Assembly: GCA_031279155.1 (NCBI GenBank)
Contig: JAITJB010000266.1
Location: 1 to 6,481 of the forward strand
DNA from: Deltaproteobacteria bacterium
Lineage (GTDB): Bacteria; Desulfobacterota; Desulfarculia; Adiutricales; Adiutricaceae
DNA length: 6,481 bases
Direction: 5' to 3'
Shown here: in pieces, positions 1-5,489 of the stretch
How the letters are laid out: each line of letters begins with the position of its first letter
Position numbering within the stretch: the stretch's first letter is position 1
The notes under the pieces: model-generated
Database searches by the model: none
What the model was told of the DNA's origin: nothing
What the model saw: only the letters and a program-made list of their open reading frames with translations
Program-made: the position numbers and the translations under genes

Positions 1-878
1 CCAAAGTATCTTAGGTAGTCGTTTGAGGCGTCCAATAGTATGACGCTCCGCCCGGCCAAATTAGTCAGGTAAGAATCCAAGGACCTTTTAAAAGCGTAAA
101 ACTCTGGATCTTGACCGTAGGCTTCCGAATAAATAGCTGCAGCCTCAGAATCAGCCTCGCCTAAGATGATCTGGCTCTGACGGGCGGCGTTGGCCATGGT
201 CTCGCGGACGGCCTGATCGGTTTCGGCCATGATTTTCTGGCCATCGCGTCGGCCTTCACTGCGGTACTTAGTAGCCTGCTGCTCGCGTTCGGTGCGCATA
301 CGATCGTAGACGGCCCGCTGGTTTTCCGGGGGCAGATCGGCTCTCTTTATGCGAACGTCAACCACCACCAGGCCGGCCACAGTATCTTCGGTCAGCTTAC
401 GGTTACTGGAATCAGTGACCGTCTCCATAATCGAGCCGCGATTTTGGGAAATAATGTCGGCCATCAAATGGAGACCCAATTCCCTTCTCAGTTCACCGAT
501 GACGATGACGCCTAGACGGCGCTTAGCTTCCTCGATAATACTGTAGCTATTTTCACTCTTAAATCTCTGGTAGAAAACTAGGGGATCCTCTACCCGCCAG
601 CGGGCATAGGCGTCCACGACCATGTTTTTGTTGTCCCTGGTGTAGATCTCAGCCGCCGCCACGTCGTATTCCATCAAGCGGCTGTCGATGGCTACCACGT
701 TTTGAATAAAGGGAATCTTAGCGTGAAGACCTGGCTCGCGGACATTGCCGACCGGCTCGCCAAACTGAAGCACGATGGCCCTTTGGGTCTGATCGACGGT
801 AAACAGGGCGGATTTGATCAAGATAACCAAGACGATTGATATGAGTAGGTATAGGAATAGATTATTTTTCTTTTGCAT
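1..878 (-). CDS. hflC: HflC, membrane-bound SPFH protein, modulator of FtsH protease (3' end cut by window edge)
   Basis: This is the second gene of the hflK-hflC pair, read leftward and still open at base 1; 292 complete codons are visible. The N-terminus has a short basic start (MQKKNN) and one membrane helix at about residues 7-27, followed by an SPFH/band-7 domain beginning TVDQTQRAIVLQFGEP. Landmarks shared with E. coli HflC are EPGLHAKIPFI, VVVDVRIKRADLP, YDRMRTERE, a charged coiled-coil stretch, GEADSEAAAIYSEAY and DPEFYAFKRSL. The last visible residues (NDYLRYFG) match the SDFFRYMK region close to the C-terminus of the 334-residue E. coli protein, so probably only about ten residues are missing. 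The ATG at 878 lies 12 bases after the hflK stop; no strong ribosome site is visible, so translational coupling to hflK is likely. In known systems HflC joins HflK in a large periplasm-facing membrane assembly around FtsH and limits its access to membrane substrates. Identity is well supported; function is taken from the family. Confidence 0.93.
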   Translation of the reverse strand, partial: MQKKNNLFLYLLISIVLVILIKSALFTVDQTQRAIVLQFGEPVGNVREPGLHAKIPFIQNVVAIDSRLMEYDVAAAEIYTRDNKNMVVDAYARWRVEDPLVFYQRFKSENSYSIIEEAKRRLGVIVIGELRRELGLHLMADIISQNRGSIMETVTDSSNRKLTEDTVAGLVVVDVRIKRADLPPENQRAVYDRMRTEREQQATKYRSEGRRDGQKIMAETDQAVRETMANAARQSQIILGEADSEAAAIYSEAYGQDPEFYAFKRSLDSYLTNLAGRSVILLDASNDYLRYF

Positions 879-890
879 TTAGTTGACCCG

Positions 891-1961
891 TCAATTGGAA
901 TTGGGGGGAGAAGTCGCTAACTGCGGCAGGGTCAGCGGGTTGTTTAAGCCCAAGAGCGGCAGAACCCCTTGTCCGGACTTACCGCCTATCAGGTATTTGT
1001 CGACATTGGGCAGCACCTTGTCCATGGTCTCCAATATCAACCTCTGCCTAGTGACTTCTGGAGACTTGCGGTACTCCAATAACAGAGCGGTAAATCTGGC
1101 CGCATCGCCTTTGGCGATGTTGATCCTCTCAGCCTTGTAGGCCTGAGCCTGAGCGATAACCGCATAGGCCTTGGCCTCAGCTTCCGGGAGCTTGTTATTG
1201 CGGTAACCCCTAGCTTCGTTGACGAAGCGCTCACTGTCCTCCCTAGCCGAGGTCACGTCCTTGAAGGCCTGGATGACATCGGCTGGCACGTGAACGTCTT
1301 GGAGCTCAACGTTATTGACCATAAGGCCGGTGTCATATTTGGCCATCATGGCCTGGAGGGTCTCGCGGGTATCATTTTGGATGCTAGCCCTCTTATCGGT
1401 TAAGGCGCCATAAATAGTGTTGCGGCCTATGACCTCGCGCATAGCGCTGATGGCCGCGTCGCGGATAGTCTTTTCAGGGTCGTAGATGTGAAAGGCATAG
1501 GCCACGGGATCGTCGACCTTGTACTGGACCACGAACTGAATGTTGACGATATTTTCATCGTTAGTCAGCATCGTGGCTTCATCAAGACCGCCAATCCCTC
1601 CCCTATCGCCCCCGACCCCAAATTGCCTGGTTTGGGTGTAGTTGACCTTAATGACCGTTTCAATGGGCCAGGGCAGATGGTACCTTAAGCCCTCTTCCAC
1701 GGACTTGGAGTATTGACCAAACCGTTTGACCAAGCCGCGCTCGTAGGGTTCAACGGTAAAAAAGCCGGATAATAGCCACAGAGCAACGATTATCGGTAGC
1801 AAAATCCAAACAGGCGCTTTAGAGCCGCCGCTTTTTCGAAATTTAGATAGTAAGTTGTTAAAATTAGGCAATTGGGGTCCGTCTTCACCGTTTTCCGGCT
1901 TACGAGGTGCGGATGGCCCTTTTTGGCGTTTCTTTTGCCACTCTTCCCAGTCCATTGGCAT
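891..1961 (-). CDS. hflK: HflK, membrane-bound SPFH protein, partner of HflC
   Basis: This is a complete 356-residue protein. A hydrophilic, charged N-terminus (MPMDWEEWQKKRQ) precedes one membrane helix at about residues 49-69 (VWILLPIIVALWLLSGFF). The SPFH/band-7 domain follows at about 70-245, with VEPYERGLVKRFGQY, GLRYHLPWPIETV and NIVNIQFVVQYKVDDP, which are typical HflK signatures. An Ala/Glu-rich coiled-coil arm covers about 240-290 (EARGYRNNKLPEAEAKAYAVIAQAQAYK region). The C-terminus is short and Pro/Asn-rich, and the protein is shorter than the 419-residue E. coli HflK. The ATG at 1961 was preferred over a second ATG at 1955 because a purine-rich AAAGAGAG sits about 8 bases before it. 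hflC follows 12 bases after the stop, giving the usual hflK-hflC order. The pair assembles into a membrane cage that regulates FtsH proteolysis in characterised bacteria. No ftsH, hfq or hflX is present beside it here. Confidence 0.95.
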   Translation of the reverse strand: MPMDWEEWQKKRQKGPSAPRKPENGEDGPQLPNFNNLLSKFRKSGGSKAPVWILLPIIVALWLLSGFFTVEPYERGLVKRFGQYSKSVEEGLRYHLPWPIETVIKVNYTQTRQFGVGGDRGGIGGLDEATMLTNDENIVNIQFVVQYKVDDPVAYAFHIYDPEKTIRDAAISAMREVIGRNTIYGALTDKRASIQNDTRETLQAMMAKYDTGLMVNNVELQDVHVPADVIQAFKDVTSAREDSERFVNEARGYRNNKLPEAEAKAYAVIAQAQAYKAERINIAKGDAARFTALLLEYRKSPEVTRQRLILETMDKVLPNVDKYLIGGKSGQGVLPLLGLNNPLTLPQLATSPPNSN

Positions 1962-2060
1962 GGGCGAACTCTCTTTTGTTTTTTAATAGCCGCAGGCACT
2001 CCCACGGTCTTTACTGGCAGCCCAACTTGCGATCGGGTTACCCCTTTAAAATCAACCTAT

Positions 2061-2089
2061 ATTCTACCTTAACGAGGGTTTTATCACAA
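2061..2089 (-). promoter_or_regulatory. Predicted sigma-70-type promoter for hflK-hflC
   Basis: Read on the minus strand, TTGTGA (2089-2084) is separated by exactly 17 bases from TAGAAT (2066-2061). The -35 box matches the consensus at four of six positions and the -10 box at five of six. The predicted transcript would start near 2054 and carry a leader of roughly 90 bases before the hflK ATG at 1961. This is a pattern match only. Confidence 0.5.
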
Positions 2090-2130
2090 GTCTTCGTCTA
2101 GTAGCTTTATTAGGTTGAGCCGGCCTTTTT

Positions 2131-2148
2131 GTCATCATATTTGATGAC
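2131..2148. repeat. Perfect inverted repeat, possible operator
   Basis: The arms GTCATCA and TGATGAC are perfect complements separated by TATT. Neither strand has a T-run directly after the stem, so it does not look like a terminator. It lies between the divergent hflK and MerR-type genes, upstream of the predicted hflK -35 box, which makes a protein-binding site plausible. No binding protein can be assigned from sequence alone. Confidence 0.4.
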
Positions 2149-2383
2149 GCTCTATTTTCACCAGCTAGTCTATTTTTTCCCCCCAAAGTTAAGCCTCACC
2201 TATCTTAGAGGAGAGCCAAGGGGGCTAAGCCGGCAAAAATTGCCTTGGCCGCCCACATTAATCTCAAGTAATAGGGTGTAAATTACGGAGCTACACTAGA
2301 GGTTTTTTTGGCATGTGAATTGCTTAAACCTAAAGCGGGCGCCATTGGCCCTTGTGACCACCGTCTCAAGCGAGGAAGGAAAC

Positions 2384-2740
2384 ATGCCACTTGTAATTAC
2401 CAAAGACTGGTTGACCATCGGCGAGGTCTCGGAACTGACCGGGGTCCCTATTCACACGCTGCGCTTTTGGGAGAGCGAATTCAGCCAGTATTTCAGCCCC
2501 ATCAGAACCAACGGTCGCCAGCGCCGCTACAATGAGCAAGCTGTTGAAGCGGTCCAGATGATTAAAAACCTTCTTAAGGAAGAAAAATACAGCATTGCCG
2601 GCGCCAAACAGGTTTTAGCTCGTCAGATTATGGTCGATGACCCCATGAGCCTGACAAGCTTTAAGAGATTAGAGCAAAGTGTCGGCCAAAATAACCAACC
2701 GACTCAAGACGCGCCCCCAATTCCCCCCACGGCCAACTAG
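2384..2740 (+). CDS. Short MerR-family transcriptional regulator
   Basis: This is a 118-residue DNA-binding protein. The MerR helix-turn-helix lies at residues 10-30 (LTIGEVSELTGVPIHTLRFWE), the wing at about 43-50 (TNGRQRRY), and the second helical pair at about 51-80 (EQAVEAVQMIKNLLKEEKYSIAGAKQVL). The tail from about 98 is rich in Gln, Pro and Thr and probably disordered. It has no cysteine at all and lacks the long dimerisation helix and metal or drug pocket of classical MerR proteins, so it is not a metal sensor of the MerR/CueR kind. It resembles the short FWE-type MerR proteins often seen in Deltaproteobacteria, whose ligand is mostly unknown. The ATG at 2384 was chosen because AGGAAGGA sits just before it (AGGA seven bases away) and because the domain begins here. 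An ATG at 2315 would add 23 residues with no family match. The gene is monocistronic and followed by a terminator. Confidence 0.88.
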   Translation: MPLVITKDWLTIGEVSELTGVPIHTLRFWESEFSQYFSPIRTNGRQRRYNEQAVEAVQMIKNLLKEEKYSIAGAKQVLARQIMVDDPMSLTSFKRLEQSVGQNNQPTQDAPPIPPTAN

Positions 2741-2789
2741 TCGCTCCAAGTTGACTGAAGCGCCTTTATAGACGCCTAATGGGGTTTTT

Positions 2790-2820
2790 GTCTCTAGGAC
2801 TGTTTTTTAGTTCTAGAGAC
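2790..2820 (+). repeat. 11-bp stem-loop in the merR-type 3' region
   Basis: The arms at 2790-2800 (GTCTCTAGGAC) and 2810-2820 (GTTCTAGAGAC) pair over 11 positions with one G-T wobble, around a T-rich 9-base loop. No T-run follows on the plus strand, and none on the minus strand, so this is not a standard intrinsic terminator. It lies about 50 bases after the MerR stop codon and would be part of its 3' untranslated RNA. Confidence 0.55.
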
Positions 2821-2824
2821 TCAT

Positions 2825-2861
2825 AACGGCCTTAACCAACCGTCAGGTGATTATGGCCGTT
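2825..2861 (+). repeat. 7-bp inverted repeat in the merR-type 3' region
   Basis: AACGGCC (2825-2831) and GGCCGTT (2855-2861) are perfect complements with a 23-base loop. This is the second of three consecutive hairpins after the MerR gene. Confidence 0.4.
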
Positions 2862-2870
2862 CTACAAAAG

Positions 2871-2922
2871 AAAAGCGCCGCCTCTCACTTAGGTCCCCTC
2901 TTAGTAAGGTAGCGCTTTTTTT
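2871..2922 (+). terminator. Intrinsic terminator of the merR-type gene
   Basis: AAAAGCGC at 2871-2878 pairs with GCGCTTTT at 2912-2919, and the pairing extends inward through CGCCT/AGGTA with one mismatch and one wobble. Seven T's (2916-2922) end the element on the plus strand. The left side reads as a weaker interrupted T-run on the minus strand, so some bidirectional action is possible. It is the last of three hairpins after the MerR stop. Confidence 0.75.
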
Positions 2923-2964
2923 ATCAGTTATTTCGGGTTTTTTGTCAAGTCTATTTTTTACGTA

Positions 2965-3007
2965 ATAAAAATCCTCGCAAAGCCTATTTCTAAGCTTTGC
3001 GGGGATT
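2965..3007 (-). terminator. Intrinsic terminator of the AT-rich two-gene cassette
   Basis: The arms at 2970-2983 and 2994-3007 form a 14-bp stem with a single G-T wobble (AATCCTCGCAAAGC against GCTTTGCGGGGATT) around a 10-base loop. On the minus strand the stem runs directly into TTTTTATTACG, the expected U-tract. It lies about 70 bases past the stop of the gene ending at 3075 and faces the MerR terminator, closing two convergent units. Confidence 0.85.
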
Positions 3008-3074
3008 GGGTTATAATGTTTACTTTAGGTTTTGCCAAAAACGTTTTTGTTATGTGAAGTAGGGGCGTACCAAA

Positions 3075-3587
3075 CTATTTGGCAAACCGATTTTGAAAAA
3101 ATTCCGTAAACGGTGTAAATTCATCAACATAAGAAACCGGAATTATCAGCGCCCCTGAACTTCCCCAAGCCGCTGAAGCGATAATCCCAAAATCTAACGG
3201 CGAATTTTCGAATCTCGGGTGCGAAATACTGAAACTACCGGTGTTTTGAAGATATTCAGCTTTTGTGCATTCGCTTCTTTTGCAAACCACAGGTTCTTCC
3301 ACCGACCCAAGATCGTATGTTGTCGAAATAACCACAATCTCAGGATCGCTTCCGTCTTTATATCCTACGATGTAGTTATAATAAGTACGTATCTCTTTGG
3401 TCAGTTTTTTGGTCGTAACCATGTTCATCGCGGCCAGGACCTTATAGCTTTCGCCATCGGTCACCTTGGCGTTGAAGATGTTTCGGATTTCTTCTTTTTT
3501 GCCTTCTGCGCTACCGCCAGATTGTCCCCCCGCTATTGTGCTGAGTTTATCGCCAACCATTCCCTTGATTTTGTCAAACAAGCCCAT
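3075..3587 (-). CDS. Hypothetical soluble protein, downstream partner of a two-helix membrane protein
   Basis: I do not recognise this 170-residue protein. It opens with an amphipathic stretch (MGLFDKIKGMVGDKL), followed by a Gly/Ser-rich linker at about 19-29. The rest looks like a compact mixed alpha/beta domain at about 31-170, with KKLTKEIRTYYNYIVGYKDG, PEIVVISTTYDLGSVEEPVVCKRSECTKAEY and a C-terminal VDEFTPFTEFFQNRF. No signal peptide or membrane helix is visible. Two cysteines (C102, C107) lie five residues apart, but no other metal or catalytic motif stands out. The start is firm: AGGAGGAA at 3593-3600 lies about six bases before the ATG. The site sits in the 17-base gap after the upstream membrane-protein gene, so both are very probably on one transcript, which ends at the terminator near 2970. 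The gene looks lower in G+C than hflKC and the GntR operon, which suggests a separate origin. If the upstream protein is an immunity protein, this could be an accessory or cognate factor, but that is only inference. Confidence 0.85.
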   Translation of the reverse strand: MGLFDKIKGMVGDKLSTIAGGQSGGSAEGKKEEIRNIFNAKVTDGESYKVLAAMNMVTTKKLTKEIRTYYNYIVGYKDGSDPEIVVISTTYDLGSVEEPVVCKRSECTKAEYLQNTGSFSISHPRFENSPLDFGIIASAAWGSSGALIIPVSYVDEFTPFTEFFQNRFAK

Positions 3588-3604
3588 TTCAATTCCTCCT
3601 TAAT

Positions 3605-3868
3605 TTAATGCCAATATACATTGGCCCGGAAAATATAAAACAAAATGCTACAAATTATACAAATAATGCCTGTTACCAGAACAAGCGCCCTTCGTATTCC
3701 AGGGGAAAAATTTCTTACGGCATGACGACTTGGATACAACCACCTCCAGTTAAATATAAATCCCAATATTAATAGGCAGCCACCTAAAAACAATACCGCA
3801 CATGGCCCCATGGGGCCTAAAGACCGCCAATATTCAGAAATTTTACTAAAAATTTTTTCTGTATCCAT
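3605..3868 (-). CDS. Small two-helix inner-membrane protein, Imm17-like
   Basis: This is an 87-residue protein with two strong membrane helices at about residues 21-39 (GPCAVLFLGGCLLILGFIF) and 61-80 (ALVLVTGIICIICSILFYIF). They are joined by a basic loop containing FNWRWLYPSRHAVRNF. The two-helix layout, the length and the FNWxW motif after the first helix resemble the Imm17 family of polymorphic-toxin immunity proteins; this is recognition from memory and was not verified by search. By charge, the connecting loop and the N-terminal tail carry most positive residues. The ATG at 3868 has only a modest GGGAT ribosome site about four bases upstream; a later ATG (residue 20) would remove the N-terminal tail but leave both helices. 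The gene is AT-rich, begins just after a consensus TTGACA, and is followed after 17 bases by the 170-residue gene on the same strand. No toxin gene with a recognisable nuclease or pore domain lies beside it. Confidence 0.75.
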   Translation of the reverse strand: MDTEKIFSKISEYWRSLGPMGPCAVLFLGGCLLILGFIFNWRWLYPSRHAVRNFSPGIRRALVLVTGIICIICSILFYIFRANVYWH

Positions 3869-3879
3869 ATATCCCGCAT

Positions 3880-3904
3880 ATTATATATTTTTATATTTTG
3901 TCAA
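3880..3904 (-). promoter_or_regulatory. Predicted promoter of the two-gene cassette, unusually spaced
   Basis: On the minus strand a perfect TTGACA (3904-3899) and a perfect TATAAT (3885-3880) are both present but only 13 bases apart, against the usual 16-18. The region between them is almost entirely A and T. With this -10 box the RNA would start only a few bases before the ATG at 3868, giving a nearly leaderless message. Either one box is fortuitous or the promoter is unusual. Confidence 0.45.
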
Positions 3905-4136
3905 TATCCTATTCCCAAAAATTTCAGCCCCCATTGCACATAACTTAGACGAACTTTTTTTGCTGACGCGGACTGGACGCTTTCTTCAAATCCCCCCGGG
4001 CGACTTTCGCGCAAACCAATGTCGTCTTTATTTCGTTATGGTGGAGAAAATTACTCAATGATAATGATGCCCGTTGCGCTTTCCATTAGATGGGCCGCGT
4101 AGCTGTGACGGAGTCTATAGTTGCGTGGGGGCTTTT

Positions 4137-4154
4137 TCGACCGGGGCAGGTCGA
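4137..4154. repeat. Perfect 6-bp inverted repeat
   Basis: TCGACC and GGTCGA flank a 6-base loop (GGGGCA). No T-run follows on either strand. It may be a small hairpin or binding site in the gene-free region. Confidence 0.3.
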
Positions 4155-4188
4155 TATGGGAACTTATCGAGGGCCCAAAACCTACTGA

Positions 4189-4225
4189 AAATAAAACTTG
4201 GCTGCCTTAGAGCGGCTGTTTATTT
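4189..4225 (+). repeat. Two-part hairpin ending in a T-rich arm
   Basis: The outer arms AAATAAA (4189-4195) and TTTATTT (4219-4225) pair perfectly. Inside them GGCTGC (4200-4205) pairs with GCGGCT (4212-4217) through four Watson-Crick and two wobble pairs around a 6-base loop. The GC-rich inner stem followed by GTTTATTT resembles a weak plus-strand terminator, although no gene upstream would need it. Confidence 0.3.
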
Positions 4226-4453
4226 GGCTTTCCGTCATTTTGAGTTCCTAACCTAAGTACAGAAAATAGCTTCTGATTTTTGGCTCGACCGTTTCGCTGG
4301 CGTAGATATTACCCAAGATACAAAAACTGAGCGAATTTACAATAATACGTCCGCTGCGGGTTCGGGCAGTTGCCTTTTAGTATCACGATTCTCTCAGCGC
4401 GTCAAGCGGAAGCTTTGCGGATAGAGGCAACCCAAAACGCTGCATGATCTCCT

Positions 4454-4470
4454 GCGCGCGACCAGCGCGC
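4454..4470 (+). repeat. GC-only hairpin
   Basis: GCGCGC (4454-4459) and GCGCGC (4465-4470) form a strong six-pair stem around GACCA. GTGGGCTTTT follows on the plus strand, which gives a weak terminator look. The adjacent element at 4471-4501 is a second candidate. Confidence 0.4.
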
Positions 4471-4501
4471 GTGGGCTTTTAAGGGATGCGTCCCACTTTT
4501 T
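4471..4501 (+). terminator. Terminator-like hairpin with T-run
   Basis: GTGGG (4471-4475) can pair with CCCAC (4492-4496), and inside the loop GGGA (4483-4486) can alternatively pair with TCCC (4491-4494). Five T's follow (4497-4501). Together with the GC hairpin just before it, this looks like a tandem plus-strand terminator, which would imply a transcript entering from the left, perhaps a small RNA or a lost gene. Confidence 0.35.
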
Positions 4502-4744
4502 ACGGGCAGTTTTTTTTATTACGGCGATGATTTCGGGGTTATACCGACAAAAGCCAAAATGCCCGGGCAATCCATGTCCGCGCGCGCCGCCAGAAAGTTA
4601 ACCCTGTCTTTTTTTTGTCGCGCTAACGGCTATGCTCTTTTTGGGTTCTAAGGGTATCGGTTTCGTTCCGCCTTTGCCGCAAGCGTCAGACAGCCATTTG
4701 TTGTACGGGCTTTTAAACCGTCCCTTAAGCCTATGATATTTTTA

Positions 4745-4777
4745 GCTTTGGCCGTTAGCCTTTAAGCCGGCCAAAGC
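4745..4777 (-). terminator. Stem-loop directly after the corrinoid-protein gene (no U-tract)
   Basis: GCTTTGGCC (4745-4753) and GGCCAAAGC (4769-4777) form a perfect 9-bp stem with a 15-base loop. The stem begins at the base next to the TAG stop (4780-4778). On the minus strand it is followed by TAAAAATATC instead of a T-run, so it is not a standard intrinsic terminator. It could protect the mRNA 3' end or act in termination by another route. Confidence 0.45.
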
Positions 4778-5488
4778 CTACAGATTAAAAGCAGCCTTGC
4801 GCTTGCGCCCCACCAGTTCCCGGCAAAGTCTTAAGGTGTCGTAAGCGTCTTTTACGACATGATCGACCTCAAGCCATTGGCGTTCTAAAAGATGTTGGCT
4901 GGTCAGGCCTTCAGAAGCTGTATTGGAACTTAAAAAGCCGCAGCCCACAAACAAGGGCGGGGCCGGCCGGTCGTTATAGGTGTCTTTAAGGAGCCTAGCT
5001 AACCTTTTGACCGGTTCCACGCAGGAAGTCAAAAGGAGCGAGACCCCGACGGCGTCGGGCTCCCTTTGAAGGATCTCCTTTAAAAAGACCCTTGGCGGCA
5101 CGTCAACCCCTAGATCGATGACCTCAAAACCGTCAGCCTCCAAAAACCAAGCGGCCATGTTCTTACCGAGTTCATGAATATCGCCCTCAATAGTGCCTAT
5201 AATGACCAAGCCGCTTTTGCGGGTATGGTTGTTTTCGGTCAGATGGGGCATCAATACTTCCATGGCCTGGCGCATGATCTCGCCAGCTAAGATCAAACCG
5301 GTCATAAAATATGTGCCCTGTTGAAACATCTGGCCGACCTGACCTAAGCTGTCGTTAAAACAGTTCATCAGCTCCCAAGGCGGTACGCCATCTTGGAGCA
5401 TGGAGTTTAGATCGTTTAAGACCTTCTGCTCCCTGAGATTGACGATGTTCTCACGCATCTCGGCCAACTTTATTTGAAAGTCAGCCAT
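4778..5488 (-). CDS. Corrinoid (cobalamin)-binding protein of the methyltransferase type
   Basis: This is a 236-residue protein of the MtaC/MttC/MtmC and MetH-like corrinoid family. The N-terminal four-helix cap domain covers about residues 1-85 (with GQMFQQGTYFMTGLILAGEIMRQAMEVL). The Rossmann-like B12 domain runs from about 92 to 225. The cobalt-ligand motif DxHxxG is intact as D103-I-H105-E-L-G108 in GTIEGDIHELGKN, and SxL is present as S150-L-L152. The third motif, normally VGG, reads VGCG (residues 181-184), so the second Gly is Cys. Such proteins carry a methyl group on cobalt between a substrate-specific methyltransferase and an acceptor such as tetrahydrofolate or coenzyme M. The ATG at 5488 was chosen over one at 5524 because AGGAGAGGA lies 5-9 bases before it and the family N-terminus begins here. 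The start follows the regulator's stop after one base, with the ribosome site inside the regulator gene, so translation is probably coupled. No methyltransferase or RamA-like activator is in the window, so the substrate is unknown. Confidence 0.92.
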   Translation of the reverse strand: MADFQIKLAEMRENIVNLREQKVLNDLNSMLQDGVPPWELMNCFNDSLGQVGQMFQQGTYFMTGLILAGEIMRQAMEVLMPHLTENNHTRKSGLVIIGTIEGDIHELGKNMAAWFLEADGFEVIDLGVDVPPRVFLKEILQREPDAVGVSLLLTSCVEPVKRLARLLKDTYNDRPAPPLFVGCGFLSSNTASEGLTSQHLLERQWLEVDHVVKDAYDTLRLCRELVGRKRKAAFNL

Positions 5489-5489
5489 C

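Larger units (their letters stand above)
1962..2383. other. Divergent intergenic region between hflK and the merR-type gene
   Basis: This stretch of about 420 bases separates two divergent genes. It holds the predicted hflK promoter (2061-2089), a perfect 7-bp inverted repeat (2131-2148), a smaller one (GGCAA-AAA-TTGCC, 2232-2244) and a T7 run at about 2303-2309. No clear plus-strand promoter for the MerR gene was found; the best guess is TTGGCC with TAATAG 18 bases later near 2245-2275, which is weak. Short open frames here lack ribosome sites and recognisable protein content. Confidence 0.5.
4068..4733 (+). pseudogene. Possible decayed coding frame (very tentative)
   Basis: In the plus-strand frame whose codons start at multiples of three, 222 codons contain only three stops: TAA 4254, TAG 4422 and TAA 4599. 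About ten would be expected in random sequence of this composition. The pieces are 44-62 codons long and need no frameshift to join. One piece reads as a plausible helical segment (LHDLLRATSARGLLRDASHFLRAVFFITAMISG in parts around 4440-4535). No family is recognised and no start with a ribosome site was found, so chance remains a real explanation. Confidence 0.2.
3905..4777. other. Long intergenic stretch without a convincing gene
   Basis: About 870 bases lie between the promoter of the AT-rich cassette and the end of the corrinoid-protein gene. Open frames at 3810-4061 and 4074-4256 on the plus strand lack ribosome sites and recognisable domains. The region holds several hairpins (4137-4154, 4189-4225, 4454-4470, 4471-4501, 4745-4777) and T-tracts (4511-4517, near 4611-4618). 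One plus-strand frame stays open between 4068 and 4733 except for stops at 4254, 4422 and 4599. I see no tRNA, rRNA, CRISPR array or insertion-sequence ends. Confidence 0.5.

Noticed and set aside
883..1140. Plus-strand open frame opposite hflK
   Set aside because: It lies fully antisense to a well-supported hflK gene, has no ribosome site and no recognisable protein content.
2131..2148. Inverted repeat as a terminator
   Set aside because: No T-run follows the stem on either strand, and the genes on both sides diverge from it.
2170..2320. Riboswitch in the MerR leader
   Set aside because: Small complementary segments exist (CTTAG/CTAAG, GGCAA/TTGCC), but no consensus of a known riboswitch class could be recognised.
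2315..2383. Upstream ATG extending the MerR protein by 23 residues
   Set aside because: The extension has no family similarity, while the ATG at 2384 has a good ribosome site and begins where the MerR domain begins.
3219..3608. 129-codon plus-strand open frame
   Set aside because: It is antisense to the 170-residue gene, which has a strong ribosome site, a partner and a terminator; the plus-strand frame has none of these.
3810..4061. Plus-strand open frame, 83 codons
   Set aside because: Its first part is antisense to the membrane-protein gene; no ribosome site and no domain. It ends in three consecutive stops.
4074..4256. Plus-strand open frame, 60 codons from TTG
   Set aside because: No ribosome site and no recognisable content as an intact gene; kept only as part of the tentative decayed frame.
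3905..4777. tRNA, CRISPR array or insertion-sequence remnants
   Set aside because: No cloverleaf with the T-loop signature, no regularly spaced repeats, and no terminal inverted repeats with target duplications were seen.
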